DNA of 64,000 bases, from positions 4,172,501-4,236,500 of the forward strand of contig JAFREQ010000014.1 in the NCBI GenBank assembly GCA_025331565.1. Reading direction: 5' to 3'. A program made the translations under genes and the position numbers. Each line of letters opens with the position of its first letter. The first letter of the stretch is position 1. Origin of the DNA: Holacanthus passer. Lineage: Eukaryota > Chordata > Actinopteri > Pomacanthidae. The notes beneath the pieces are model-generated. The model searched no databases. It saw only the letters and a list, made by a program, of their open reading frames with translations, and was not told where the DNA came from. This document shows positions 22,759 to 34,484 of the stretch, one piece after another.

Positions 22759-23122
22759 TATCTTTTATTTGAGATCATTTTTATCCTATTATATCCTACA
22801 ATGTAATTTTCAGAAATTTTAATTAGATTGATCTGTTACTGCTTTGTAATCAAGTGACCTCTGGCATGGACAGAGAAGCTAATTATTTGGTTGGTAGACC
22901 CGGGGAAAGTACTTCTGGATAGCAATGTTGTCTTTTGCTCATAAAATGTTCTAGTTGTGAGCTTCAGACAGTGTGTGGGACCTTTTCTCATCTTTTGATC
23001 CTTAGCCAAACACAACAATCTCACCTAAATTGCTTGTACTGCATTTGGATGTTGAGAATGTGTGCGTGTACATACACATAAACATACACAAGGCTTACTT
23101 CTCAAAATGTATCCTCTCCTTC
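22759..23122. other. AT-rich intergenic DNA
   Basis: Noncoding AT-rich sequence with a GTGTACATACAC near-palindrome at about 23066-23077. No gene is recognised. Confidence 0.55.
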
Positions 23123-23126
23123 TCCC

Positions 23127-23198
<72 letters not shown>

Positions 23199-23209
23199 AC
23201 AGACACACG
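23123..23209. repeat. Compound (CT)n(CA)n microsatellite
   Basis: About 12 CT units (to 23148) lead directly into about 22 CA units (to 23192), followed by imperfect CACAGA units. The overlapping frames on both strands (Ser/Leu, His/Thr, Cys/Val runs) are artefacts. Confidence 0.97.
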
Positions 23210-24089
23210 TCCATACCCTCTAGGCTCATTTTGGGTTTTTGGAAAGGAGACTCCCACTGCAGCCACAGATAGAGGAGCAGGTGTGCTAACCCCAGGGTCC
23301 GGAAGCCTTCCAATTAAGACACATAGAACCAAAAACATTCCTCCACACTGACCTCGCCGGCAAACATGAATTACATTCACTTGGATGGAAACACACCGAC
23401 TGTTTCTCTGAGCCGTCCCTCCTGCTGCTCCACCCAGCCTAGTTTTAAATCTATTTATGAGCTGTGTAATAGCCCAGCTTCATCTGGGCCCAGCTGTTTA
23501 GTGACAAAGATGTAGAGTTTTGTTAGCAAATTACACTGTGCATTGAGTGTGTATGCTGAATATGTGCCTGTGCTTCTTTGCATGTCCCTGTATGTCTTGG
23601 TTTGTACTCATGTGTTTCTTTTATATCTTAAATGTTATTCTCCCCCTCAAAGATTGTGTTTACGGTTTCAGTTTCAGGCACCCAGGCCTTCTTAAAAATG
23701 GAGGTGAAAGTTAAGTACCTGCTGAGCTAAGATACCGTGTGCTGCTTTACTCGTGCTGAGCAAAGTTCATGATTCACTGAACACATCCCATGCAAACGAA
23801 ATTATTAGCCATCATTTACATCTTTCTAGTATTTGTCACTGCAAACAAATTTTCTAACTATTCAACTCAATAAGATTTCAAAGAAAAATGGAGAGTATCA
23901 AGACAGAAGGAGCCACTGTGAGCTGCGTCGATTATGAAGGAGGGACATTTTCGGAACACTATAAAAGGGAAGTGAACTTTACTCTCATTTTTGCAGGTTG
24001 CCCATTAACACCAACCTTATCAAAGTCATTTGTCTCAGGACTTGTTGAACATCTCCAAAATGCTCTTTTGTCTGTGCTTGAGTGACACT
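23210..24089. other. Intergenic DNA, no gene supported
   Basis: Noncoding. A 65-codon frame at 23888-24085 starts with an ATG in fair context (A at -3, G at +4) and spans a splice-acceptor-like TTTTTGCAG near 23997. I recognise no protein in it. Confidence 0.5.
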
Positions 24090-24370
24090 GTTTTCTGAAA
24101 GGTTAATTGCTTCTCGTAGTAATAAAAGGCCAGATTCGAGGCTGTGATTGACATAAATAGAGGTGCTCTCCCTCCACACCGAGGTTTCCTCCCTGTCCAT
24201 CCTTGCTGCCAGGTCAGTTTCAGACAATTGTGATTTATTATTAATGACATTCAGTGCACTTCCTGTGACATTCCTTTTATTGGGTCCTGTGCCTTTATGT
24301 GGCCCATCTAAGAGAGACGCTTGTCCGCCCATGGCCGGCTTTACGGCCTAAGAGGGAATAAATTGTCCAA
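24090..24370. promoter_or_regulatory. Candidate conserved noncoding element
   Basis: Repeat-free block with GGTTAATTGC near 24101, TGATTGACATAAATAG near 24145 (HOX/PBX-like plus an AT core), GACAATTGTGATTTATTATTAATGAC near 24222-24247 (SOX and homeodomain words), and CpG-containing GACGCTTGTCCGCCC near 24316. It is among the better enhancer-like segments here. Confidence 0.4.
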
Positions 24371-25630
24371 TGTCACAGCCACAGCCAACAACGACACATT
24401 TGATTCTAAAGATCAAATGATTCATTCTGTGATTGTGCATGAGAATTTACTTTTAAACAACAACAATACAAACAGCAGTGCAATAAATCTTTTGCCTCTC
24501 CATGCAGTGATTACTCTTTGTCTGCATAGTATTGGACTTTACACACAGTCAGGGACAGAAAGTTGACATAGCCATTTGCTAACGTAGCCTGTTGTGGAGA
24601 GAAAGCGGAGGATAGATTGGGCAGATGAAAGTGTAAAAAACAGGAACAACAAAGAAGAATTTCTCGAAAAAACTTTACCAGCAGCTCAGGCCAAATGGTG
24701 ATGCCTGATTTGTATTCACTCCTCAGTCCACAAATTCTCCCCAAGCAGCTTTGGGGTTGGGAGATTTTGAAAGTTTAGGAGAAGCGTGCACATTAGATAG
24801 TGCTGCAGAAGGTGTGTATGGGATGCGTATGGGGAAGCTGAACCTCCAATGGCTCAGCAGGTTTTTTTGTAGACACCCTTGGAAGCGTGTGCCAGGCCTG
24901 AAGGTCAGCCTGCCTCCTCATCAGCCCTTTTGTGTGGGCCACACAGCGCACAAAGCAGCTGGAGGCTGGAGGCCTGGGGTGTGGGGCGGCCCGTCATTGA
25001 CCACCACTCCCTGCCTAATTACCTCCCTGCCCTGGCCCTGTGTTCATCCAGCCCTCTCCGGTAAGTAAGGCTGGGCTGCTGAGATGGCTGGGAGCCTAGC
25101 CTCATTAGATCCTACAGAGTCCCTCTGACTGAAGCAACATGCACAAACTACTAGACACCATCATACACTAATGGGCTAGGAGGAAGACAGAGACAGACAA
25201 TAAAACACATAAGGAAATACATCACAGAAGCACTCATCTAAAAGAGTTCACCCCAGACATATTAGTCTTTTGAAACCATACTTATGGTGGGTGCACAATA
25301 TGGAAATTAACACTTTCTTTTGCCCAGGTGTCATGGTAGTGATTCATCCACACTGCATCTAGGTGGTTAGTCCTCTAATGGGTCCACTAAGCTCACACAC
25401 ACACACACTCATATACACACCACTATTTCCCCTCCCATAACTAGCTTTGATTCCCACCCATGTCAGCAGAGTTTCCCTGTCAGCGTCTTCCCCGCCGCGA
25501 CTGTGATGGAAAAAGCTACTTTACTTAAGGGTTTTATTTGTTTGCGTGTTTGTTTCTCTCTACTCGCTTTCATCTTTATCTTTTATGACTGCCCCCTTCT
25601 CCCTTTCAAACTCCCCAGAGAGACAGGCGT
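24371..25630. other. Intergenic DNA with a strong splice-donor-like word
   Basis: Noncoding, with a GC-richer patch at 24880-25090. CCG followed by GTAAGTAAGG at 25061 is an excellent splice-donor match on the plus strand and ends a 105-codon frame that begins after a stop upstream. No matching acceptor or recognisable protein is seen, so I do not call an exon. A short (CA)n run lies at 25396-25409. Confidence 0.5.
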
Positions 25631-25663
25631 GGGGTGGAGTTGGGGGGGTTGCGGAGGGAAGGG
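25631..25663 (+). other. G-quadruplex motif, longer loops
   Basis: G runs at 25631-25634, 25642-25648, 25656-25658 and 25661-25663 are separated by loops of seven, seven and two bases. It fits the G3+N1-7 rule at its limit, so it is likely weaker than the motifs at 15440 and 16495. Confidence 0.6.
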
Positions 25664-25845
25664 TGTAGGAAAAAAGACAGAGGGGGGCTCTTTTGAAGGA
25701 GAACGAGGAGAATTGAAAATGGCCGGAGTTGTGAGGGAGGCGAGATGAAGAAAGCCAATCTGCCTATGAGGGCAGAGGAGTGGGAGAACGAGAGAGAAGG
25801 AAGAGGAACAGAAAGAGAGAAAGAGAGAGGAAAATTCTGTTGGCG
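25664..25845. repeat. Polypurine tract
   Basis: Mostly A/G on the plus strand with GAGA and GGAAGAGG words. Low complexity. The minus-strand Ser/Leu/Pro-rich frames over it are artefacts. Confidence 0.75.
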
Positions 25846-28550
25846 CATCTTTGTGTATGAAGGAGGGAAATTAGAAGTAAAGGCGAAAAGTACTGTCTGA
25901 CGTATGACTTTGATAGAATAATCCTTACCCAGGGATCCATCTCCAGCACACTCAGACTGCCAGGCTGTTGGTAAAGGCAGAGGCCACAGGGAGGTGCTGT
26001 GACAGAGGGGGCTTTGACAATAAAGCTGCTCTCACCAGCAGCACTGCTCATCAAGCAGCGTGCCGCTCCAGCTGTTTTCTCACAGAGATAGAACTGTAAC
26101 GATACAAGCAGGTCCTATAAAAACTTTTTGCTCACGTTACAAGAATCGATGGAGGTAGAAGTTTCAAACAGGCCTTGTTTTATCACCTTTTTTGATATTC
26201 CTACCTAAGGCTGTTAGGATCTCACTATACTCATGCAGATTTGTAATTAAGATTCCCTTTCTCTCATCAAGCTTCTTTGTTTTTCCATTCACAGTTCTTC
26301 GATGGTCTCTTGTTTGCAAATCCTCCAGACTGCGATTGTCATAATTGCATTGCACGAACGGAATCAAAAGGAGTGAGAAAAAAAGAAGTGGGTGACTATG
26401 CCGCACAAACCTTTTGATGTAAACTAAACGAGGAACTATTTAAACTTCACATTTGCACCTTCATATTTTCTCCCTTCTCGGGCACTGATGAGTGTCATTT
26501 ATTTGCTAGTTAATTTATTTAGCTGCTATACTCTAGGGCACCTCATGTTATAATAAAGACTGAGGTGATTTGTTTTCTCTCTCTCTCTCTTTGTCGGTGT
26601 GCCGCATATGCTGTCCCTGATGATTTGGTCCATACAGCGACTGTAGAATGGAAGTCGGTATATTAATCAAGATGTTGACAAAGTAAAGCATCCCACATAC
26701 TGCCAGGTCCCACTGGTCTACATCACAACCTATCCCAAAATCCACTCTGTCATGGGGTCATCCTTCCCTAAGAAAATGCAGTGTGCAGCCTCCTTTCTAT
26801 CTATATGATCCATGACAGCTCGAACTGCTTACAGGGAACAGTCACTGTCACATGAACTCAGTTCCCAAATCATGTCCTTGACTTTGACCTTCACCCAGCT
26901 ACTGTACACTTCAGTGCAGTTGCCGTGGGCTTTACTTGTCAGGCCTGGCCTACAAAATGAGCTGGTAAAAGGCCCCTAAACATGCTGTTCTGGCCCCCCG
27001 CCGAACTGTGATCAGCCCCTAAACGGCCACTCTGTGTGTCTCTGGAGAAATCTGACACTCCTCACATCTCTGCTCTCTGTCGTAAAAGGCTGTTTCCCAA
27101 ACCAACAAAAGTAAATCAAACTACTACTTACTTAACTTACTTCCCTCTCTCCACCGTTTATTTCTCTGCTCCTTTGTTACACCTTCTTCCTTTGTCTTTT
27201 TGACTGTGACCCTTTTCACTGTTTGCCGCACAGCATTTTTCTTTTCCTCACGCTCTCTCTCAACCGTTTTCTCGTTCAAGGCCTTTTGAGAGGGCCATTC
27301 CCCCCCCGACGTTTACAAATGAAATGAATGAAAACCACTGGTACGTGACTCCTCTACAGGGAGACGCTCCATTATACCTTGGTTAACTCAAACAGAAGCC
27401 TCCCTGTGATTGGCTATAAGCAGGGATACCAGACTGAGAAGGGTGACCCCAGATAGCGGAGAACGCAAGCAAGTGGAATAATGGCAGGCTTAGAGAGAGA
27501 GCCTTGGCCAATGTTTTTTGGCTGTTTGAAAATTGATTTATTCTTACTGATCCAACAAACCCCATGTATTCTCAACCAATGAATGAAGGATGAAAGGTAT
27601 CATTTGTCAGAAACCCACTGGTCCACTCATGAGAACAGAAATTGTTTGTGAACATGGATAAAAATCTCATATGTACATGCCACAGTTATGTGTCATCCAA
27701 GTTGCCTTTTCCCTTCAAAACTGCAGCCTCCACACTGAGAAATGGGGTAAACTTTTAGGGGCAAGGAACACGGTTTTGCTCTTTTTGTCCCCCTCGATTT
27801 TCTATAAATTGGATTTCAGTCTTTCCCCAAAAAAAACTACTATTAACCTGTGAAATGTTGTGACAGCATAGCATAACAGAGTGCCTTTACAAAGAATGTG
27901 CTCAACCTTTTCAATGTTGTGAAAAAGGAGGAACATCTCTATTTTCTTTCATCCTTTATCCCAGAATGGCTGTTGTGTTTTCCTCTCCCCTGAGGAGGAG
28001 TTAACAACCTTGAAGCTTTGTAAACATCAACGGTACGTGGAATAAAAAGTAGATTATCAAAGGGATATTTCTATGAAAGCAAACATCTGCTATGATAAGT
28101 TATCGTCATCTTTTATCTCTTGATCAATTCATACAGCAGTTTTCTTCTTTGTGACTACACCCATTCTCCTTTTTTATTGTACTGTTATCTTGATAAACAG
28201 TGGTGTTTATCACATTCTGGCAATTGTTTTGATGTTATTCATGATTTTCAGCTCTTTAAATGACGTGACAAAGGGAGGAAACGTTAACAATCTTGTATTG
28301 TTAATATTAGTGGAGAGACCAGGCAAGCTAAATTAGTGGGAAATAAAACAAGTTGTCTTTGTGGTAGAGGAGCCTAAGCAGATGCCAATCAAGCAATTTG
28401 AAAGACAGCTCTGAGTCCTGGGAGGGATGTAATGGAGTTCAATGTGAAAGCAAGGACGCTCTCCTCAGTAGACGACAAAACAGTAATACACAGAGCAGTG
28501 TGCTAAAATAAAACACAATCAATTCAAACAACAACACCGCTGTGCTGGGA
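25846..28550. other. Intergenic DNA with small microsatellites
   Basis: Noncoding. A (TC)n run lies at 26576-26591, and a run of seven or more C lies near 27300. At about 27367-27425 a TTGGTTAACTC word (HNF1-like half) is followed by GTGATTGGCTATAAG, an inverted CCAAT next to a TATA-like word, but with no transcript evidence. Open frames are short. Confidence 0.55.
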
Positions 28551-28560
28551 CCCCCCCCCC
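28551..28560. repeat. C10 homopolymer
   Basis: Ten Cs on the plus strand, the longest C/G homopolymer noticed in the window. It is prone to slippage and sequencing error. Confidence 0.85.
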
Positions 28561-30465
28561 TCCATCGAGAGACTTCCAGCCTTTCAGAATCCTGCACTGA
28601 AAGCTGGCCCTCTTGCCTCCCATCGCCTCCCTGACTCTCTCCCCATTCACATCCAGCCTCACTTCCTCCCATCATAAATCTGGATAAATCCACAAACCAC
28701 TGTCTGGCATGCTCCATCTGTCTCCCTCACTCATGTACTGCGAGAGAAAACCTCTCTGCATCCCTGCCTGCCAGCAGGCTGTCCTCCAGGCTCACTTAAA
28801 AAAGAATGAAACAGAGGGAAAAAAAGTACCTTGACTGTACGCCGGGAAGACAGGATGACGACCCACCTCTACATTATAGCACTACTCATCTCAGTAAAAT
28901 AAACTTTCAAATAGGATTACGAAAACCCTAATTTATATTTACTCACCCATGATGCGATGTAATAGAGATGGGAAGACATTCAGACTGAATGAATTCAAAA
29001 ACAATATTTTTGGTGTGAAGATTTTATAGCTCAAATAAACTTACGGGTCATTTATTTCAGATCACTTTGCTGTGGTGCCCAGATTTTTTCTCAAAATGTG
29101 TCCTGCTTCAATGTTCACATGAAACAAAAAGCAAACTGGAGAAAAAAAATGCTGCAAGCACTTGTGAATAAACAAATCGCAACACTGATAATTTAATGCT
29201 TTTTATCTGGATTGCTTTGTTATAAAACCATTTTTTAAATATGACACTAGTGCCTAATGTCTTATTTAAAAATAGAACAGGCTAAATTGTTTGGCTATAG
29301 GCAAAATGTCAGTTTCAATATTTTTGAGTGAGACTGTGGCAGTGAAATCAAGCCTTACATTTAATGGACAGTGTTGGAGGCAAGCAGCATGCAGCGGCAG
29401 ACAGGTGGAGTCACACTACAACAGGCCTTTGATATCCACCAACAGGGATCATAGAAGGAGGGCACCCTGCATCCCTGGCGGCATACTAAAACACACATGC
29501 AAGCATGCATACACACACATACACACAAAACCAGCTCCAACAGACAACGGCCCAGCGGTACAGACTGGGCTCATTACATCCAACCCACCCCTTCCCACCA
29601 CCACCACCAGGGTCCTGACCGCACAGTGGGTCGACGCCCAGCCACGGGGGGCCATGTGTTAGCATTCAGCAGAGTGAGAAACAACAACACCAGTGGGCTC
29701 ATATCATCATCCACCTCACAGCTCCCAGGGCCTGACATCTCCTCACGGTGCTATTGTTTCGCCTGAGCGCTGCTCTCTTGCCCTTTTCTCTCCACTACAG
29801 CGCTCAGGAAAGGGCTGCACAGTCAGGGGGTGGGGGTTTGTTTAGACAGCAGGGGACCCCACCCTCACTCAGTGGCAAACATCAAATATGATTAGTCAAG
29901 GGAGGCAAAGGGGAGTTTGACAGGAAAATAATCTGACCATTCCAGGTGCCCAGAGCATTTTATCATCTGGATGTAACATTAAATATATCAGAGTGGGGGA
30001 AAAAAAAGATTGTGTTTACCTGTTGATGACAGTGGCCACACAGAAGGATCCACAGACATGGAAAAAAAGAAGGAAATCATTTATTTGTCAGCTTTATGTA
30101 CTATATCTTTGATGAGGCAACATGCATATTATTATAGACAATGAAGAATCCACTTAAATTGAATATTTCCAAAGGGATTAAAAAGTAAACATTTTGACTC
30201 AAGCAGGCGTATGAAAGCATTGTGCTTTGAAGCACATCTATTATTTTTTTGTGTTCTTTTTTAGCTGCTGCATGAGGAGACGAGGGACAGACTGTTCTCT
30301 TGCAAACAGACTGTTGCAACATGTCACTTTAGGTAAAATTGGATGTGGAGAGAACAACAGGTCACTGGTTTCTGGACTTCCTCTATAAGGCTGTAATTTT
30401 ACATTTACTGATTAGGTTCCTTGATGCTGTTTATGTAAAATATCTTATAACAAAGTAATTTCTGC
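28561..30465. other. Intergenic DNA, no gene recognised
   Basis: Noncoding. CA-rich imperfect repeats lie at 29505-29527 and a (CCA)n run near 29597-29609. The 123-codon plus frame at 29291-29662 is opposed by a minus frame and has no domain. Confidence 0.55.
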
Positions 30466-30562
30466 GCTGACCTTGGTTTTACCTGCCCAAGGACACTGTC
30501 AAGACCCCATTGAGGCAGGCAAGATCAAGCCACCCAATTTACTGTACGAGACTGCTGACACA
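30466..30562 (-). mobile_element. tRNA-derived SINE fragment, minus strand
   Basis: Read on the minus strand, a B-box-like GGTGGCTTGATCTTGCC (30534 down to 30518) is followed by a tail containing AGTGTCCTTGGGCAGG (30497 down to 30482). This is the same order and nearly the same words as the plus-strand SINE at 18131-18245. The A box is missing or unreadable, so the copy is 5' truncated or decayed. Confidence 0.6.
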
Positions 30563-32239
30563 TATTGATATATGCATGCACTTCCCACAACTACACTTAG
30601 TCACATACAGAGTATAAATCAGAAGGGCAGTACAGAACTTTTGTCAGGCAAGGAAGTGAAAAACCGCTGCAAAATAAACTTTCATTTAATGAAATAAAAA
30701 TAACTTTGCCCACACTTCCAAAGATTTAATTTGCTATAATGAGGGATTATTTATGGGCTGCTAAATGTGCAGCTATGATAGAATATGCTTCACTAACTGT
30801 CCCAGGAAGACCTGAGTCCATTTGCCTGTGGGTGATGGCTGGTGGAAGGTTGTGGTCTCTGGCTGATACCTCTCATTTGGGTCGAGTCTTATTATAATAA
30901 CGACCAGGGAAGCCACTGATGAGCTAGCTGTCCCATGACCTTCCTCATGAATGTTGTAAAAAATGCTCCTATGCTGTATATGTCATGGCACCATCTAATT
31001 TATTTATGTCATGCTCTTCCCAGTACACTGCTTATCCCTACACAAGATCCTGTATGGTTGCTTGCAATCTAACGCTACATGCACATTACAGCAGGCACGT
31101 TTTTTACATTCTGTGTGAAATGGGCCTGCAGACGCAACACCACCTGTCATCAACACAAACAGCCTGCTATCAACAAAAACAAACTAAAAACTGTGTCACA
31201 CCATTAATGTAGGCTACTGATGCAAAACCACTTGTCTCACCATGATCATGTTTGCGCGCCGCTGTAATATTGCTTTCTTTGGTTCCTCCTTTTCTTATTT
31301 GTATGAGATGGAAACAATTTATTTCTTCTTTACAAATAACACAAAGAGTGATGATGAAACTAGCAAGGGCATTTGGTATGCTGTCTCTTAGAAGACAGGA
31401 GACCCATTGAATTTCATGAATAAATGAATGAATTAAAATTCATCTAATCATACTTCAGGAATCCCCCCCACATACGCACACACACACACCCTCACCGCAA
31501 GACTGCCAAGGAACCTCCGTCAGTAGTTCCACTTGCAAACAAACACATATAATCTCGGAGTACACAAAGACGGGGGTTCACTATGGCAACGGCACGTATC
31601 ACCTTTTGCAATATGTCTCTTTGTGCATGGTTCTTCATTAGGATTCATGGATCATCAATGAAAACAATTCTTTGTCTCTCATTTGGCACTGTGTGAATGT
31701 TTGTTTGCTCACCAATACGAGGGAGATGATAATATAGACCCTCCATATTTGGACTAAATAGGTTTTTGTTTTGTTTCTTGTACCAAGGCTGTAATATATC
31801 TGACCAGTGAATGATTGCAAAGTGCAGTTCAAACAGAGGTTCATGTCCAGTGTATTGTTGTAGTCCTGAATTCATTCATTAGCACTAAGAATGTAAGACT
31901 TCAATATAGCATCAACACAAAAAGACACAACACACAACAAATTACTTGCTAGCAAGGAGATCACAACTGTATATTAAGATTTATTCTGATAATTGATTAT
32001 CTGTCAGAGACGGCTTTAATTTTATTCTGATTAATTGATAAAATAATGGGTTATACATACACTGTTGAATACTGTACAGTACAGAAACTTTATGGTGAGT
32101 GAGGTCCAAGCCAAGCAACTCATTACCACTATAACTCTAAATGCTGGAGCAGATTTAATCAGATGTACATCCAAAATATATTTAAAAAATAACATTTGAG
32201 CGAAGAAGGCCAAGCTTTACATTTGTATACTTATTCCTT
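30563..32239. other. AT-rich intergenic DNA
   Basis: Noncoding AT-rich DNA. A decayed CA run lies at 31470-31489. Two TTCTGAT(A)ATTGAT-like words at 31985-32040 faintly resemble the hAT-like element found later, too weakly to call. Overlapping minus frames at 31638-31875 are not supported. Confidence 0.5.
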
Positions 32240-32660
32240 CTTGACGGCGCTACAGCAGCAAGCTGGTTCAAAATGAGTCTGGAGACCACAACATGCTCTA
32301 ATTGATATGACCTTTAATTGCTCATTCAGTGCAGAGGAAAGAAGAGGAAGACATCAAGCCAGTCCACTGTGGCTCGGGCTAAAGAGGCACTGTGTAGATT
32401 GGCCTACACACCCAGGCCCCGTGGACATAATTAAACCTGAATAACAAACACTTACACAAGTGCTCTACTCTCCTGAACAGGATTCTGAAAACATCCAGGA
32501 CACCAGCTCGCTGCTCTTTTAGTTGGTCCCTCAATCAGAGTGGATTTGTTCCTGTGTTGAGAATATAATTGGAGCCTGGACAATCGACAATTATGGCCGA
32601 CATAAATGAGGTCCTGTTATCCATGGTTGAAATTTGGTTAGTTGTAACTAACTGGGTCTG
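32240..32660. promoter_or_regulatory. Candidate conserved noncoding element cluster
   Basis: Three repeat-free sub-blocks: CTAATTGATATGACCTTTAATTGCTC near 32299-32324 (two TAATTG words), ACATAATTAAACCTGAATAACAAAC near 32426-32450, and CGACAATTATGGCCGACATAAATG near 32584-32608. Homeodomain and HOX-like words are frequent, and there is no coding potential. Confidence 0.4.
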
Positions 32661-33915
32661 CAGCTCATTTGAACTATTTAAGGAAGTTTGCTAATTCTTT
32701 AACACCACTGCAGAAAAACCTATGAAGGCAGAGGTTCAAAAGGCAAATGCAATTTAAGATAGTTAAATTATAATTAAAAGGTAATAAATCATAGGTTTTT
32801 TTTTTTCCATATTTTGTTCAATGCCTTTGTGTTGTAGTAACGGGTATCATAAATACACTAAATGTACAAAAGAAGCCCGAATCTTTCACTAAATATTCTT
32901 CATCCAGATGGAACAGCAATGAAAGTCAAGGTATCACATGAACCCACTCGAGGTGTAAGCACACGCCCAATTCTCTGCAGGCACAACAGATGTACAAACT
33001 CTAAATAGAACATCTGCATTGTGTTCTTTAACATTTACAAAAGCCTATCTGCATTTTGCACAACAGTAGTCCACAGAGAGCAGGAAACTGTCCACATATG
33101 CTCTGTATGGAGAGCGCAAGCTGAACAACTGGACCTTTGCATGGAATTAGACATCATTAATTAATTTACACTCAAGTCCTCGAGCCTTTCCTTTGACTGA
33201 ACGCTCAGCTTCAGGTTCAAGTCGTCCGCCGGGGCCGTGGCAGCAGTGTGTTTGACTACTATGTATTCATACCAGCAAACTGCTGGTCACCAGATGATCC
33301 CCTTGGTGGGGCTCAGTGCTGGCCTTTTGCAGACCTCCATCATCTCCACCTGCAGTCTGCCTACACCCCAGAGAGCTCCCACTAGAACAGCTATGAATGC
33401 AGGTGCTGGACGTCTAGACGAGGGGCTCATTAGCTTTCCTGCGGCTCACCAGCTAGTGATTGCAGAGGCCTAAGCTGCCTCGCCTGGAGGGAGGGGACAG
33501 GTCCTCATTGAGAGCGTGCTTTATTACAGGGGCTTAGGTGGGGGCTTCAGGATTAACACATAAGTCTTCCACCTTCATGGGTGCAAAGAGGACTTGTAGT
33601 GCTCCGTGCAGCTAGAGGGGGAGTGCAGCCCAGGGAGGGAAACAGCTTTTCTCACTTTGCATTGATAGACTGACCAGAGGCTTAACACACACGTCCTGGA
33701 GGTCTAGATGGATTTGTGTTACTTACAGCAGTCAACCTAAATCTCTAAAGGGCACCGAGAAGTTTTTTAAATGTTAATTCAAGTTAATTAGTTTTAATAA
33801 CTTTGGCTTCTCTGTGTGAGCCTGTGTGTTTATGTGTGTATAACATTTCCAGACATCCATACGTGAAAGACCTCACAGTGGCCTGTAATTGTTTCAGCTC
33901 TGTTTTTCACCGCAG
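32661..33915. other. Intergenic DNA, no gene recognised
   Basis: Noncoding. A T11 run lies at 32796-32806. CATTAATTAATTTACAC near 33155 is a homeodomain-like cluster. The segment 33236-33520 is GC-richer, with a 78-codon frame of no recognised family. Confidence 0.5.
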
Positions 33916-34031
33916 GGGAGAGCCGGTCAAAAGAGTGGCAGCCTGTGCCCTTTCCTCTCATGGGTCCCCTTCAAGTGGGCAGACCTTAAGCCAAGCTGCC
34001 CTTCAAACTGATGCCTGAGTATGAGCTACAG
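33916..34031 (+). other. Candidate 116-base noncoding exon
   Basis: A pyrimidine-rich stretch ending CTGTTTTTCACCGCAG (acceptor AG at 33914-33915) and a strong donor CAG/GTGAGTGA (junction after 34031) frame 116 bases, a typical internal exon size. All three forward frames contain a stop inside, so if spliced it would be a noncoding-RNA or untranslated exon. Such pairs also arise by chance in 64 kb of vertebrate DNA, so the call needs RNA evidence. Confidence 0.25.
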
Positions 34032-34470
34032 GTGAGTGACATTGCTCCAGCTGTATGTTATGCCACATGAAAAATGTTTAAATCTGAGCCTGTTGCTGAA
34101 TTCAGTCATCCTGAAGCATGTTTGACATATTACTTTGGCTTAAACATGCATCGCACAAGTCCAGTATTATCTACATCAGAAGTTTTGGATTGTTAAAAAA
34201 TTTTAGGTTCACACATTTCAAAATAGAGGCTTTGTTTAGTAAAAAAAATCATTTGAATTGCAAAATCTAAGTCATTTGCATGCCTCAAAATTCAGTATAT
34301 ATAGATGTATTTCTAATCTAACTTTCAGATTGCTTTCAAGCCTAATGTTTATCGTCAACAGAAGCTCGCACCTCTCTATATATTACCACAACCACTTTCC
34401 TCTGATGATTAAGCGATAAGAAAGAAAGTCAAAACAATAGTGGAACAAACAACTTTTCTCTGCTGAGCCT
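34032..34470. other. AT-rich intergenic DNA
   Basis: AT-rich noncoding DNA after the candidate exon, with no recognised repeat or open frame. Confidence 0.55.
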
Positions 34471-34484
34471 TTTGCATAATTATG
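34471..34484 (+). promoter_or_regulatory. POU-homeodomain-like site
   Basis: TTTGCATAATTATG combines a POU-specific GCAT with a TAATTAT homeodomain half, the arrangement preferred by class III POU factors. It lies in a non-repetitive AT-rich segment (34430-34580). Confidence 0.35.

Noticed and set aside
23888..24085. 65-codon frame with a fair ATG context
   Set aside because: It is short and unrecognised. The acceptor-like TTTTTGCAG inside it near 23997 has no matching downstream donor that I could support.
27367..27430. Inverted CCAAT next to a TATA-like CTATAAG, possible promoter
   Set aside because: The words are short and common in AT-rich DNA, and no transcript, CpG enrichment or open frame follows.
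31965..32060. TTCTGATAATTGAT-like words resembling hAT-like element ends
   Set aside because: The match is short and AT-rich, and no core sequence of the element is present, so chance is likely.
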